Part shown: positions 21,799-31,818 of the stretch, in pieces
How the letters are laid out: every line of letters begins with the position of its first letter
Numbering within the stretch: position 1 is the first letter of the stretch
Origin: Candidatus Williamhamiltonella defendens
Lineage (GTDB): Bacteria; Pseudomonadota; Gammaproteobacteria; Enterobacterales; Enterobacteriaceae
NCBI RefSeq assembly: GCF_900699045.1
Contig: NZ_CAADHL010000001.1
Location: 186,001-250,000, forward strand
Reading direction: 5' to 3'
Length of the DNA stretch: 64,000 nucleotides
Position numbers and translations under genes: made by a program
The notes under the pieces: generated by a model
What the model was told of the DNA's origin: nothing
The model's input: the letters and a program-made list of their open reading frames with translations, nothing else
Database searches by the model: none

Positions 21799-22536
21799 TT
21801 ATCTCTTCAATAACTCTGTCATACGTTCTGCCACTTGTTTATCTAATGCCTCTATTTTCTCTTTCATTTGATTAAAGCAATAATCTGAAAGCGCACGAAC
21901 GTTTTCTTTTTTATATAAACGAGTATCAATGGGGGGCAATGCCTCAATAATCACCCACCCATTGAACCAACGATTCAAATCGATATGATGAGTGCTAGAG
22001 ACGCAAATAGGAACAATAGGAACCCCAGCCTCAATTGCAGCATGAAAAGCTCCTAGCTTAAACGGGAGTAAACCTCGCCCTCTACTACGAGTCCCTTCTG
22101 GAAACATGAAAATCGAAATATAGTTTTTTTTGATATATTTGACAATTTGATAAATGATGCTTCGCGCTTTTTTGCGATTATCACGATCAATCAGCAAATT
22201 ACCTGTCAACCAATACAATGGCCCGAATAAAGGGATCCAGATTAAGCTTTTTTTGCCTACGGTAATGACGCCAGGTGACACTACCTTTGCTGTCGTCACC
22301 ATGTCGTAATTATTTTGATGATTGGCGATATAAATACAGTGACCACATTTTGAATATTCAGGGGGAAGGCGTTGTTCAACCTTAATGCCACACAAAATGG
22401 ACATTCGAGCGATTAAATGCGCGAATCGCGCCACATGACGAGGATTTCTGGGACTCAACAAACAATACATGGATCCTAAAATACAGACGAGAAGGCCATA
22501 TAAAATGGCCAATATAGCTCGCACAATAAATAACAT
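21799..22536 (-). CDS. plsC: 1-acylglycerol-3-phosphate acyltransferase
   Basis: PlsC makes phosphatidic acid from lysophosphatidic acid, the second acylation of phospholipid synthesis. It has an N-terminal membrane segment, the catalytic NHQNNYD (NHX4D, residues 72-78), the FPEGTRS motif (145-151) and a VPIVPICVSS block, 245 residues as usual. It lies 59 bases downstream of parC on the same strand, the conserved parC-plsC order. Confidence 0.95.
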   Translation of the reverse strand: MLFIVRAILAILYGLLVCILGSMYCLLSPRNPRHVARFAHLIARMSILCGIKVEQRLPPEYSKCGHCIYIANHQNNYDMVTTAKVVSPGVITVGKKSLIWIPLFGPLYWLTGNLLIDRDNRKKARSIIYQIVKYIKKNYISIFMFPEGTRSRGRGLLPFKLGAFHAAIEAGVPIVPICVSSTHHIDLNRWFNGWVIIEALPPIDTRLYKKENVRALSDYCFNQMKEKIEALDKQVAERMTELLKR

Positions 22537-22595
22537 AATGACCTTTTAAATTTAATTGGAGAAGTATTTTTATACAAAAACTCAAGATATAAGAC

Positions 22596-24833
22596 TTAAA
22601 TCATATCTATTTTATCGATTCGCTGAAAGCCACGTGGCAGCAATGTGCCTCTTTTACCTTTTGTGGAACAAAATTTTTGTAAATGTTGTGGTGTCAAGTG
22701 TAACTTGCGTTTCCCTGCATATAGAGTCACTGACTGGTTTGGCGGTAATATAAACAAATGAATCACTCGATCGAGACCTGCTTGCCAATCTGTCGAAAGA
22801 ATAGATATAATCTTATTGCCTTTTCCTTTCGATAAAGTCGGTAAATCTGCTATAGAAAATGTTAGCATCCGCCCTAACGCCGTGATACTCAGCAGGTAGT
22901 CATGCACATGAGTGATAAGTAATGGAGGCAATATCTGGGCACCTTCTGGCAAGGTCATGAGTATTTTACCCCCCCGATTTTTTGCAATCATATCCGCAAA
23001 GGTACAGATAAAACCATACCCCGCATCTGAAGCTATCAAATAACTCTGTTCCGGTTCCGCCATCATGAGTGCTTTAATTACAGCACCCTGAGGTAGAGTT
23101 AATTTTCTCATCACCAGCTCACCCTGATAACGAGAATGAGGTAGTTTCATGGGATTCAAGGCATAAGTTCGACCCGTGGAATCGAACAATACAAGGGATT
23201 GATGGCTTTTCCCTCTCGCCATAGCATAAAAGGCATCGCTCTTTTTATAATTTAATCTAACGGGATCAATCTCATGTCCTTTAGCACAACGTACCCGACC
23301 CGTCTTAGATAAGATTACAGTCACAGGTTCAGAAGGCAAGACCTCATTTTCGTTCCTCTCTTTACTGGCAGTGCGTTGCACCAAAGGAGAACGCCGGTTT
23401 TGACTATAAAGACACGCATCATCCTGAATATCTTTTTTGATCAAGTCATCAAGTTTTTTTTTTGAAGCCAACACACTTTGAAGTGTACCGCTTTCTTTTT
23501 CTAACGCGTCTTGTTCCGCTCGAATGTTGCTTTCCTCTAATTTCGATAAGTGGCGCAATTTAAGCTCTAAAATAGCGTCGGCCTGTATTAGCGAGAGCCT
23601 AAAACGACTTATTAAAAAAGATTTTTGTTCATCTTCTGTACGAATAATATGAATTACTTCGTTGATATTCAAAAAAGCAACTAATAAACCTTTTAAGACA
23701 TGCAGACGCTTTAAAATTTTATCGAGATTAAAGAGAAGCCGCCGACGCAAAGTGGCTCGTCGAAAAGTCAACCATTCAGTAAGAATCAAAACCAAGCCTT
23801 TGACCGACGGTCGTTGATCCAGGCCAATCATATTCATATTAATACGAACACTTTTTTCTAGATCTGTGGTAGCAAAGAGGTGATTCATCACGGCCTCTAA
23901 ATGAACACCGTGATGGCGTAGTATGATAATTAACCGAGTAGGATGTTCTTGATCTGATTCATCTCGTAAATCTTCCAGCATAGGCAATTTTTTTACTCGC
24001 ATTTGTTGCGCAATTTGCTCCAATATTTTTGCACCTGAGACCTGATGCGGTAAGGCCGTTATCACCGCATTCCCCTCTTCTTTTTCCCAAATAGCACGCA
24101 TTCGTATAGACCCTCGACCCGTGCGATATATCTGCTCTATTTCTTCTCTGGGCGAGATAATTTCAGCCTCAGTCGGAAAATCAGGGCCTTGTATCCAGCG
24201 CATCAGTTCTTTGAGCGATGTTTGAGGTTGATCAATCAGTTGGATCAGTGCATATGCTATTTCTTTAATATTATGAGGTGGGATATCTGTTGCCATGCCG
24301 ACCGCAATCCCTGTGGTGCCATTCAGCAAAATATTGGGCAAACGAGCAGGAAGCATCTTAGGTTCTTGCAAAGTTCCATCAAAATTTGCCTGCCAATCGA
24401 CCGTCCCTTCCCCTAATTCTCTGAGCAGGACATCTGCATATTTTGATAAACGAGACTCGGTATAACGCATAGCAGCAAAGGATTTAGGATCATCTGGCGC
24501 CCCCCAATTGCCTTGGCCATCGACCAAGGGATAACGATAAGAGAAAGGTTGTGCCATTAGCACCATCGATTCATAACAGGCCCTGTCTCCATGGGGATGA
24601 TACTTACCCAGTACATCACCCACAGTACGAGCTGATTTTTTAAATTTGGAGGCGTTATTTAGACCTAGTTCGGACATTGCATAGATAATACGGCGCTGCA
24701 CGGGTTTTAAACCATCTCCAATAAATGGTAGTGCCCGATCCATAATGACGTACATCGAATAATTTAAATAGGCATTTTCCGTAAAGGTATGAAGAGACAA
24801 ACGTTCTTCTGCATACTGAGTTAATTGATTCAT
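22596..24833 (-). CDS. parC: topoisomerase IV subunit A
   Basis: ParC is the DNA-breaking subunit of topoisomerase IV, which decatenates daughter chromosomes. The 745 residues carry the active-site Tyr124 ([10 protein letters not shown]), the conserved KYHPHGD loop, and C-terminal beta-pinwheel repeats ending LSKGKGNKI and [12 protein letters not shown]. The residue after KYHPHGD is Arg84 (codon AGG), where E. coli has Ser80. The acidic partner equivalent to Glu84 is kept as Glu88. The start gives four more residues than E. coli. parE lies 130 bases upstream on the same strand, so both subunits may be co-expressed, unlike the separated E. coli genes. Confidence 0.97.
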   Translation of the reverse strand: MNQLTQYAEERLSLHTFTENAYLNYSMYVIMDRALPFIGDGLKPVQRRIIYAMSELGLNNASKFKKSARTVGDVLGKYHPHGDRACYESMVLMAQPFSYRYPLVDGQGNWGAPDDPKSFAAMRYTESRLSKYADVLLRELGEGTVDWQANFDGTLQEPKMLPARLPNILLNGTTGIAVGMATDIPPHNIKEIAYALIQLIDQPQTSLKELMRWIQGPDFPTEAEIISPREEIEQIYRTGRGSIRMRAIWEKEEGNAVITALPHQVSGAKILEQIAQQMRVKKLPMLEDLRDESDQEHPTRLIIILRHHGVHLEAVMNHLFATTDLEKSVRINMNMIGLDQRPSVKGLVLILTEWLTFRRATLRRRLLFNLDKILKRLHVLKGLLVAFLNINEVIHIIRTEDEQKSFLISRFRLSLIQADAILELKLRHLSKLEESNIRAEQDALEKESGTLQSVLASKKKLDDLIKKDIQDDACLYSQNRRSPLVQRTASKERNENEVLPSEPVTVILSKTGRVRCAKGHEIDPVRLNYKKSDAFYAMARGKSHQSLVLFDSTGRTYALNPMKLPHSRYQGELVMRKLTLPQGAVIKALMMAEPEQSYLIASDAGYGFICTFADMIAKNRGGKILMTLPEGAQILPPLLITHVHDYLLSITALGRMLTFSIADLPTLSKGKGNKIISILSTDWQAGLDRVIHLFILPPNQSVTLYAGKRKLHLTPQHLQKFCSTKGKRGTLLPRGFQRIDKIDMI

Positions 24834-24963
24834 AACACGACAATCCTAGGGGTTTTAAAAAATTTAAAATCATATTTTTGACTTAAAAAAACGGCTAGCT
24901 ATAAAATAGTTTAAAATGAATAATGAAGTATCCAGTCTTTTAAAAAAGTCAGCGCATGATTTA

Positions 24964-26862
24964 TTAGCAGTCTACTTCAGCGATATCGCCTTTCTCTTGC
25001 AGCCAATTTTTGCGATCTTCGGAGCGTTTTTTTGCTAATAACATATCTATGATAGCCACAGTGCAATTCATCTGATCTTTTTCTACTATTAACTGCACTA
25101 AGCGTCGCGTATTGGGATCTAGGGTTGTTGCACGTAATTGCATTGGGTTCATTTCGCCTAAACCTTTAAAACGCTGAACATTCGGTTTACCGCGTTTTTG
25201 CTTCAAATCACGTAAAATACGTTCTTTTTCCTCTTCGTCCAAAGCATAAAATACCTCTTTGCCGAGATCGATACGATATAGAGGCGGCATGGCAACATAA
25301 ATATGTCCGGCTTTTACTAAAGATCGAAAATGCCGAAAAAATAGCGCACACAACAAAGTTGCAATGTGTAAGCCATCGGAATCTGCATCCGCTAAAATAC
25401 AAATTTTACCATAACGAAGTGCACTCAAATCTTCTGTTGCTGGATCTATTCCTATAGCAACCGAAATATCATGGATCTCTTTCGAAGATAAAACTTCATC
25501 AGGCGAGACTTCCCAAGTGTTCAATATTTTTCCTTTGAGCGGCATAATCGCCTGATATTGTCGATCACGGGCTTGCTTAGCCGAGCCCCCTGCGGAATCT
25601 CCTTCAACCAAAAAGAGCTCGGTTTTCTGTACATCCTGTGAGCTACAATCGGCTAGCTTTCCTGGTAAAGCAGGGCCACTAGTTAATTTTTTACGAACGA
25701 CTTTTTTAGAAGCCCGCAACCGTTTCTGAGCATTGTTGATGACCATCTCGGCTAATTGCTCTGCTTCTAATAGATTTTGATTCAACCATAAACTAAAGGC
25801 ATCTTTCACCACCATTGCCACAAAAGTGGCACATTGCCTCGAAGAAAATCGTTCTTTTGTTTGACCCGAAAACCGAAGATCCTGCATTTTAACGGATAAA
25901 AGATAAGCACACCTTGCCCAAACATCCTCACCAGAGAGAGTCACCCCCCTCGGCAAATGTTGTCGGAATTCACAGAATTCACGTAAGGCATCCAGCAGTC
26001 CCTGACGCAAGCCATTCACATGAGTGCCGCCTTGCGTCGTGGGGATCAAATTCACGTAGCTTTCTGTGAGTAACTCCCCGCCGCCTTCAGGGAGCCAGCA
26101 TAACGCCCAGTCAACCGCTTTATCTTCCTCTGAAAAACTACCTAAAAAAGGGAATTTAGGTAGAGTCACGCTGGCTCCCAGTGTTTCTATTAAGTAATGT
26201 TTTAGTCCGTCCTCATAACACCAACGTTGCTCCGTATTATTCAGTTCATTTTTAAAAACGATCTGAAGAGAGGGGCACAAAACCGCTTTAGCCTTCAATA
26301 AATGAGATAACCGAGATATTGAAAAATGCGGGGTATCAAAAAAGGAGGTATCAGGCCAAAAGTGTACACAGGTGCCAGTATCCCGTTGAGCACAAGTGCC
26401 TATGATTTTCAAATCCTCAGTTTTATTCCCTTTCTCAAAGGCGATGCGATAAATTTGTCCCCCGCGTTTTACAGTCACTTCAAGTCGAAGAGACAAAGCG
26501 TTTACAACAGACAGCCCGACACCATGTAAGCCGCCTGAAAAGTGATAATTTTTATTTGAAAATTTTCCCCCTGCATGCAGGCGAGACAAGATTAACTCAA
26601 TGGCAGGAACCTGCTCTTCGGGATGGAGATCGACCGGCATACCACGGCCATTGTCGCTGACTTTAAGAGAATGATCAGGATAAACAGTGACATCAATGCG
26701 GTGCGCCTTCCCTTCTAGAGCTTCATCAACACTATTATCGATCACTTCTTGTGCCAAATAATTCGGGCGAGTAGTCTCGGTATACATACCTGGGCGACGT
26801 CTGACAGGCTCTAAGCCTGTCAGCACTTCGATGGAACTGGCGTTATAATGATTCATAGTCAT
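24964..26862 (-). CDS. parE: topoisomerase IV subunit B
   Basis: ParE is the ATPase subunit of topoisomerase IV. The 632 residues have the GHKL ATPase fold (VIDNSVDEAL, DNGRGMPVD, GGLHGVGLSVVNAL), the transducer domain with QTKERFSSRQ, and the Toprim motifs EGDSAGGSAKQARDR and DADSDGLHI. The quinolone-relevant EGDSA and KGKILN regions look wild-type. It directly precedes parC. Confidence 0.97.
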   Translation of the reverse strand: MTMNHYNASSIEVLTGLEPVRRRPGMYTETTRPNYLAQEVIDNSVDEALEGKAHRIDVTVYPDHSLKVSDNGRGMPVDLHPEEQVPAIELILSRLHAGGKFSNKNYHFSGGLHGVGLSVVNALSLRLEVTVKRGGQIYRIAFEKGNKTEDLKIIGTCAQRDTGTCVHFWPDTSFFDTPHFSISRLSHLLKAKAVLCPSLQIVFKNELNNTEQRWCYEDGLKHYLIETLGASVTLPKFPFLGSFSEEDKAVDWALCWLPEGGGELLTESYVNLIPTTQGGTHVNGLRQGLLDALREFCEFRQHLPRGVTLSGEDVWARCAYLLSVKMQDLRFSGQTKERFSSRQCATFVAMVVKDAFSLWLNQNLLEAEQLAEMVINNAQKRLRASKKVVRKKLTSGPALPGKLADCSSQDVQKTELFLVEGDSAGGSAKQARDRQYQAIMPLKGKILNTWEVSPDEVLSSKEIHDISVAIGIDPATEDLSALRYGKICILADADSDGLHIATLLCALFFRHFRSLVKAGHIYVAMPPLYRIDLGKEVFYALDEEEKERILRDLKQKRGKPNVQRFKGLGEMNPMQLRATTLDPNTRRLVQLIVEKDQMNCTVAIIDMLLAKKRSEDRKNWLQEKGDIAEVDC

Positions 26863-27025
26863 AGTGTATGGGTACTTACTTAAAGTGATTATTATTTATA
26901 ATAAAAATCACATTTTTGCTCGATATATTTAAAGAGCATGCTCTTAACATATCAATATGCTGAACGTCCAAAAAAATTTTGCAAGCCTGATCCCTATGAT
27001 TTTATTTTCAAGCATCTACTTGCCT

Positions 27026-27640
27026 TTATTGACGCTGATCGTCTAGAGTCACATTCATAGGCACTGTGAAGGTAAATTTTGACAAAGCGATCGGTTTTCT
27101 GCTTTGATTTTGAAACACATATTCGTTGATTTGATTTTCTTCCAACACACGGAAACTATTGAATATCCCCTCTGGTGTAATGTTTATCGAAAACTGTTTT
27201 AAATCGCCTGTTTGAATTCTTGGAATGAGTTGAAAAGTATCCCCTTGCTGCTCTACCTGATATTTTTCCCAATCTTTAAGATTATGATAAACAACTAATA
27301 TAAAAGGGGTATTACCTACTGCATTTTTTAACCAGTTTGCTGTCACCTGTGCCAACATCGGATTGTAAAACCAGAGCGTTTTACCGTCAGAAATCAAGCG
27401 GCTTTCATCTGGCGTGATAATGCGACAATTAAAAAGATTAGGGTGTTTCAGCCATAATTCTCCTCGCGCTTTCTGTATCACAGTACCATCTAGTCGTAAC
27501 ACTTTTTGTAAAAAGTGTGCATAAAAATTTTGGGATTCATTAAGACGATTCTGTAAGTCTTTCTTGGGATCAGCGAAAATAAAAGGGGCTGCTAGCGTGA
27601 TAAATAAAGATAAAATGAATAGCCATTTTTTTTTGATCAT
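27026..27640 (-). CDS. lolA: LolA periplasmic lipoprotein carrier
   Basis: LolA shuttles lipoproteins from LolCDE across the periplasm to LolB. A signal peptide (about residues 1-23, cleavage after FA) precedes a 181-residue mature protein with ELWLKHPNLFNCRI, PDESRLISDGKTLWFYNP, NTPFILV and KFTFTVPMNVTLDDQR. Length matches E. coli. Its retention agrees with intact bamD and bamE, which encode lipoproteins needing transport. In E. coli it follows ftsK, which is not seen here. Confidence 0.94.
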   Translation of the reverse strand: MIKKKWLFILSLFITLAAPFIFADPKKDLQNRLNESQNFYAHFLQKVLRLDGTVIQKARGELWLKHPNLFNCRIITPDESRLISDGKTLWFYNPMLAQVTANWLKNAVGNTPFILVVYHNLKDWEKYQVEQQGDTFQLIPRIQTGDLKQFSINITPEGIFNSFRVLEENQINEYVFQNQSRKPIALSKFTFTVPMNVTLDDQRQ

Positions 27641-27780
27641 TGCGTATTCCTGTTAAAAAATTTTTATTTCATGATAAAAAGCTCAGGAGTGCAGTGCAAA
27701 TACACCAACGATGTTGATGATGAAAGAATAGAAATTCCATTAAGGCATATTATTGAATAACAATGCGCTACATCAAAAAA

Positions 27781-27856
27781 TGGTGGGTCGTGCTGGATTC
27801 GAACCAGCGACCAATTGATTAAAAGTCAACTGCTCTACCAACTGAGCTAACGACCC
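27781..27856 (-). tRNA. tRNA-Lys (TTT)
   Basis: A 76-base cloverleaf with CCA on the minus strand. The acceptor GGGTCGT pairs with ACGACCC, the anticodon loop is CTTTTAA with TTT, and the T stem GCTGG/CCAGC is perfect. It is adjacent to tRNA-Val as in the lysT/valT clusters of enterobacteria. Confidence 0.95.
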
Positions 27857-27871
27857 AAATAATTTAAGAAG

Positions 27872-27947
27872 TGGTGGGCGATACCAGATTCGAACTGATG
27901 ACCCCCTCCTTGTAAGGGAGATGCTCTACCAGCTGAGCTAATCGCCC
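27872..27947 (-). tRNA. tRNA-Val (TAC)
   Basis: A 76-base cloverleaf with CCA. The acceptor GGGCGAT pairs with ATCGCCC, the anticodon arm is CTCCC-TTACAAG-GAGGG-like with TAC, and the T stem has one G:T pair. It lies 15 bases upstream of tRNA-Lys in transcription order. Confidence 0.95.
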
Positions 27948-27956
27948 ACTTTTTGA

Positions 27957-28299
27957 GATAAAAATCGCAATCGAACATATTTACAAAGGGATGCTGTAGG
28001 CTTCTTTAGAATCACATCAAGAACGCTCAATCTAACTGACCTTTACCGAAACACGAGAGTATATTCATCAGTAGATGAGATTGATAAAATACTAATATAT
28101 AAAACAATGAGAAACCGCAATTTGCCTTTAGAGTCACTTTTTTAATAGTGTTCACTAAACTGATTGTGTACCGCATTATATGTATACTTCTAAATGAGTC
28201 AACGATTTTTCAAAAACTCTCCCTCAAACTCAATTCAACGTTTCAAAGGTTAAGTCGGTATTCAGCAGAGAAAGTACGAGAAAGTGGTTCACCTTTCTG
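27957..28299. other. spacer
   Basis: No gene or structure is recognised between the tRNA pair and the protease ghost. Confidence 0.4.
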
Positions 28300-29010
28300 A
28301 AAGTTGATCATTCATAAATGTGCAGATTTAAGTTGTTGGCTTACCAATGTTAGAGACTTTTTTAAAAAAAGGTCGAGCATCTGTCGTTTCAGATAAATTA
28401 TGCTTTTTAATAATTTTATTTGCATAATAAGCCGAATAACATTCACAATCATTACCATTAAATACGGATTTGTAAGCATGATATTCGGTATTGATAGCAA
28501 AATCTTTTGTTAAACTGATATTTTATCTACAAATAACTATTTTAAAAATGTTTTTCGCCACGATAAGCCGTATCAAGTCAGCCACCTTTAGAATCATCGA
28601 TGCTAGCAGATTGAAACTTACCTTCCTGCATATCAACTTCAAGTAAGACAAAATGTCCTCTTTTTCACTAAGCCCAAATTTATTGCTTTGCGCAACAAAA
28701 ATTAAGATTTCGACTTCATTATTGGGATAGGTATTGTTGATTTCACTGAGCATTTGTACAGCATTATGTCCCTCTGATAAGACATGTTGCTGAATGTCAG
28801 GGTTACTCAAATCATGACATGCCATGGGGCAGAGATAATATAACTCACACCAGATATTTGTTTGTTTCAATAGCCAACTTGGCTTTTGTCGCCATATCCA
28901 AAGTGACTTTTATGCTCACATCTATTGTCTGGGCTGAAATATTATTCAAAGCAGAATTTAATTCTGAGAAACTGAATTTCTCACCGAAAGTTCCAGTTAA
29001 ATAGTTAAGT
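28300..29010 (-). pseudogene. probable CE-clan cysteine protease effector ghost
   Basis: Joined minus-strand frames give SELNSALNNISAQTIDVSIK, then VQMLSEINNTYPNNEVEIL, then GHFVLLEVDMQEGKFQSA, SIDDSKGG and, 69 codons after the His, FNGNDCECYSAYYANKI. The pattern GHxxLL...D...NDCxxY is that of CE-clan proteases (Ulp1, YopJ, SseL and ElaD types), many of which are secreted deubiquitinases or acetyltransferases. The His-to-Cys spacing is close to that of SseL. Four or more stops and frame changes kill the gene. Family assignment is from motif shape only. It may be a former type III effector. Confidence 0.5.
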
Positions 29011-29714
29011 AAATTACGTACCTATGAACAACAACTAGACTCTTGATAGGAAAGCAGTTACTTATATGCAGTTGAGATGCTGGATTCAGTCTCTGACAAA
29101 TCGCTCTAATCATTCATTGAAGGCATCTGTGTCGAACGGTGCGAAGTATTTATTGTCATAATTGTATAAAACTCTTAATTATAAAAATAACAATTTGATT
29201 GTTGTGCTATTTTAAAATAGCAATAATTTTCTATTTTTATCTGAAAAAGTTTAAGTGCTGACATAATTTTATTAGAAAAAGTGATTTATTGTGATCAGTA
29301 TAAAACCTTATTATTTATATTTGTATAGATTATATGTATGACACTGTTAACAAAAACAGTTTTTCCGAAATCGGTAAAAGAAGGTTCGAGAACAACCGAT
29401 TCTTGCACCATATTTTAAGGCTCATGCTAATCGTATGTTAATGAATATAAAATCAGGCACTATCACACCAGACGGTTCTAAAAACAGATGATTGACAGAA
29501 CAATAAACACATTAAATATGTGGGTCTACATTCATCGCGCTCAATAGATTTTGAAAGAAATCTATTTGGTGTAAAAGTGTTTACCACTCAATTTTTTAAA
29601 AAAATTATTTCATATATTTTATATTGCTAAAAATAAATTCATTGATTGTATAAACTCATCTTTTATTTTAAATAAAATAAATTAAATATTTTATTAAATA
29701 TCACTTTTGTTCAA
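29011..29714. other. degraded spacer
   Basis: No named gene. A plus-strand stretch near 29385-29490 reads ILAPYFKAHANRMLMNIKSG before a stop but is unassigned. The last 150 bases are extremely AT-rich. Confidence 0.35.
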
Positions 29715-30134
29715 TCATCCGCTCTTAGCGGCTCAGGCTAAAAAACAAAAAATTACAGTCAAGGTAAGTATGAAACCTATCCTGGATATAAAATAGCACG
29801 TGCTAGTTAATCTGCATTCATAGAAAATCTCAGTTTAACAGCCAGCCTAGTGGTTCCTCTTTTTGATGAAACTTATCAAGCAGCTACCATATCGACCTTT
29901 AGTTACGATTCTAGTTATAGATTTAAAATTTCTCTTTATGAAGAGTTAGTTTTAGAATTAAATAAAAAGAAACAAAAAGATAAAATTAGAGATGCGCGAG
30001 TTTTATTTAAATATCAAGATCTTACTGTAAATAATTATATTAAATTCATACCTGATAATAATAAAATTGAAGGTGTATTAAAGATAATAGCTAAAGTCAC
30101 TGAAAATCAAAAAAGTAGGGGATTATTCAGGTGA
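29715..30134 (+). pseudogene. possible pilin subunit ghost (CS1/alpha type)
   Basis: The broken 5' part reads PLLAAQAKKQKITVKVSMKP, like a signal-peptide end and mature start of CS1/CfaB-family pilins (KNITVTASVDP). After a frameshift the clean frame at 29850-30134 gives VPLFDETYQAATISTFSYDS and 60 more residues. The assignment depends on the start and on the usher-like sequence that follows. A 94-residue piece may still be translatable, but lacks its signal. Confidence 0.35.
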
Positions 30135-30399
30135 GTTGATCTTAAAATTTGAATAAGTGTCTTAATGATGTGAATCATTCTTATCTTAATTTTTATTTCA
30201 TTAAATTTATATCACTACATTTTTTATCATTAAAAAGCATCTGATATATAAATCAGGCGTTGGTCTTGCCCGCTTTTGCAGTCATTATCTTTGAAAGAGA
30301 GTTATTTTGGAAATAAAAAAGGATGAATTCCTATAATAAAAAAAGGGGAAAGAATAAAAATTTATATATTAAAAACACTTTATATTTTTATTATTTATA

Positions 30400-31500
30400 T
30401 TTTATGGGCACATAAAATCAGAGATTACAATTGAATATTTAGTCCCTAAAGGGTTTTCGCCTTTTGAACAAGAAATGAATATAGAATTTTTGGGGATTTT
30501 GAATAGCAATCTTTTTCACAATAAATTTTATTTTTTCAAAGCAACGTAAAAACTAATTTTTGATGAAAAACAATTTCAATAAAATGGATTAAACGATTCA
30601 ACCATCAAAATTTTAGAAAAAGTTCTATTCCAACTGCCCTATAATAAATACGCACATGGCTGTGAGCCTATATTAATTGGATATCGAGTCATCTTAAAAA
30701 AAATTTTTCGAAACCATCTTTACGTTTCAGGCAAAAAATAATTTAGATGCCTCCGCTGGAAGTATTTAGACTCTTACCAATCCTTGGTTAGATTAATTTA
30801 TGACTTTTGGAAGCTAGTATTATTTATCAGACCAGATCGATTCAGAAGAATCTTCAGTTTTTTATGCCCGCAGCCTAGGGTATTATGAGATTTATAGAGA
30901 TAATCGCTTGATTAGGAAATCCCGGTGCAGATAGGCCGAAATAGCATTACTTACAATCAATTGCTGTCAGGTTATTACAGTGCAGATGTTCTTTAGAAAT
31001 AAAAACGATCAGAGTTTTTTGAAGTCATTAATAAAAGCTCTCATGTCGAATATGTTTTGTTAGAACTTTATTATTTAAATCATACAGATATTAGAAGAAT
31101 CTCTAACACCAATAGGTTTAAGAAATTCGCCTTTATTATATGCGGTGCCCTTAAAATTCACTTTAGGTCCGTAACAAGTGACAAAATTTATTTAAAAAAT
31201 TCAAAGCACCGGGGAAACAACAGCTTTATCGATTAGCTGTAATACCAAAAACCTCTATAAAATTGCGTCGTTCTGAAATGAATGCGGTACTCAGTATGAA
31301 ACTGAGTTATATGGGATTCTGCATTTACTAAAAAAATCTATCCTAATTGGAAGCATCATTGTACGAAAGATAGAGTAGAGTTAAAAATACAGATAATATT
31401 CGACTAAGTTACACTGATATGCAAAATGGAAATAAAAAGTCAGACTAAATAATATTCATTTATACTCTGATCAAATTCATTTTGTATCAGCGAGCGGTCA
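30400..31500 (+). pseudogene. probable alternate (CS1-type) usher ghost
   Basis: Frames give VPKGFSPFEQEMNIEFLGIL, then FYFFKATxKLIFDE, KILEKVLFQLPYNKYAHGCEP and later FRNHLYVS. This matches the layout of CfaC/TcfC ushers: a proline-glycine start, beta strands with FxGxxxGxF-like text, then L..LP.N....C and LFVS. Further blocks (GRNSITYNQLLSGYYSAD, VEYVLLELYYLN) could be from the barrel. Stops are frequent. It is far shorter than a complete usher (about 870 residues). The function, export of pilin across the outer membrane, is lost. Confidence 0.42.
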
Positions 31501-31530
31501 AAAATATTTCACTAAAAGAAAAAGTCAATC

Positions 31531-31818
31531 ATGAAAATTTTTATTTATTTTGCAACAAGGATTCACTTTAGTTTTATTTTTGATTTTATTTTTTCTAAAA
31601 CCTTGGCAATCAAAACTGTAGAATTAGGTGAAGTTCATTTATCATTACAGGTCACCGAAAGCCCAAAATTTTTTATAAAAAAAATAAAAAACCTTGTCAG
31701 TACTGATGTACAACTTAACAATCATCCTCAGAACATATTCGAATATCAAATCACAGAGCCTTTTTTAGTTACATTAACAAACAGCTCTCAGTATCAATTA
31801 AAACTTAAAACACCTTGA
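31531..31818 (+). CDS. hypothetical secreted protein, possibly a pilus-gene fragment
   Basis: A 95-residue open frame. The first 27 residues resemble a signal peptide (FSFIFDFIFSKTLA), followed by a polar beta-rich stretch without cysteine. I do not recognise the family. It lies in the middle of the usher-like decay zone, so it may be the 5' part of an adhesin or chaperone gene that ends early at a TGA. The start has no strong ribosome-binding site. Expression is doubtful. Confidence 0.3.
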   Translation: MKIFIYFATRIHFSFIFDFIFSKTLAIKTVELGEVHLSLQVTESPKFFIKKIKNLVSTDVQLNNHPQNIFEYQITEPFLVTLTNSSQYQLKLKTP

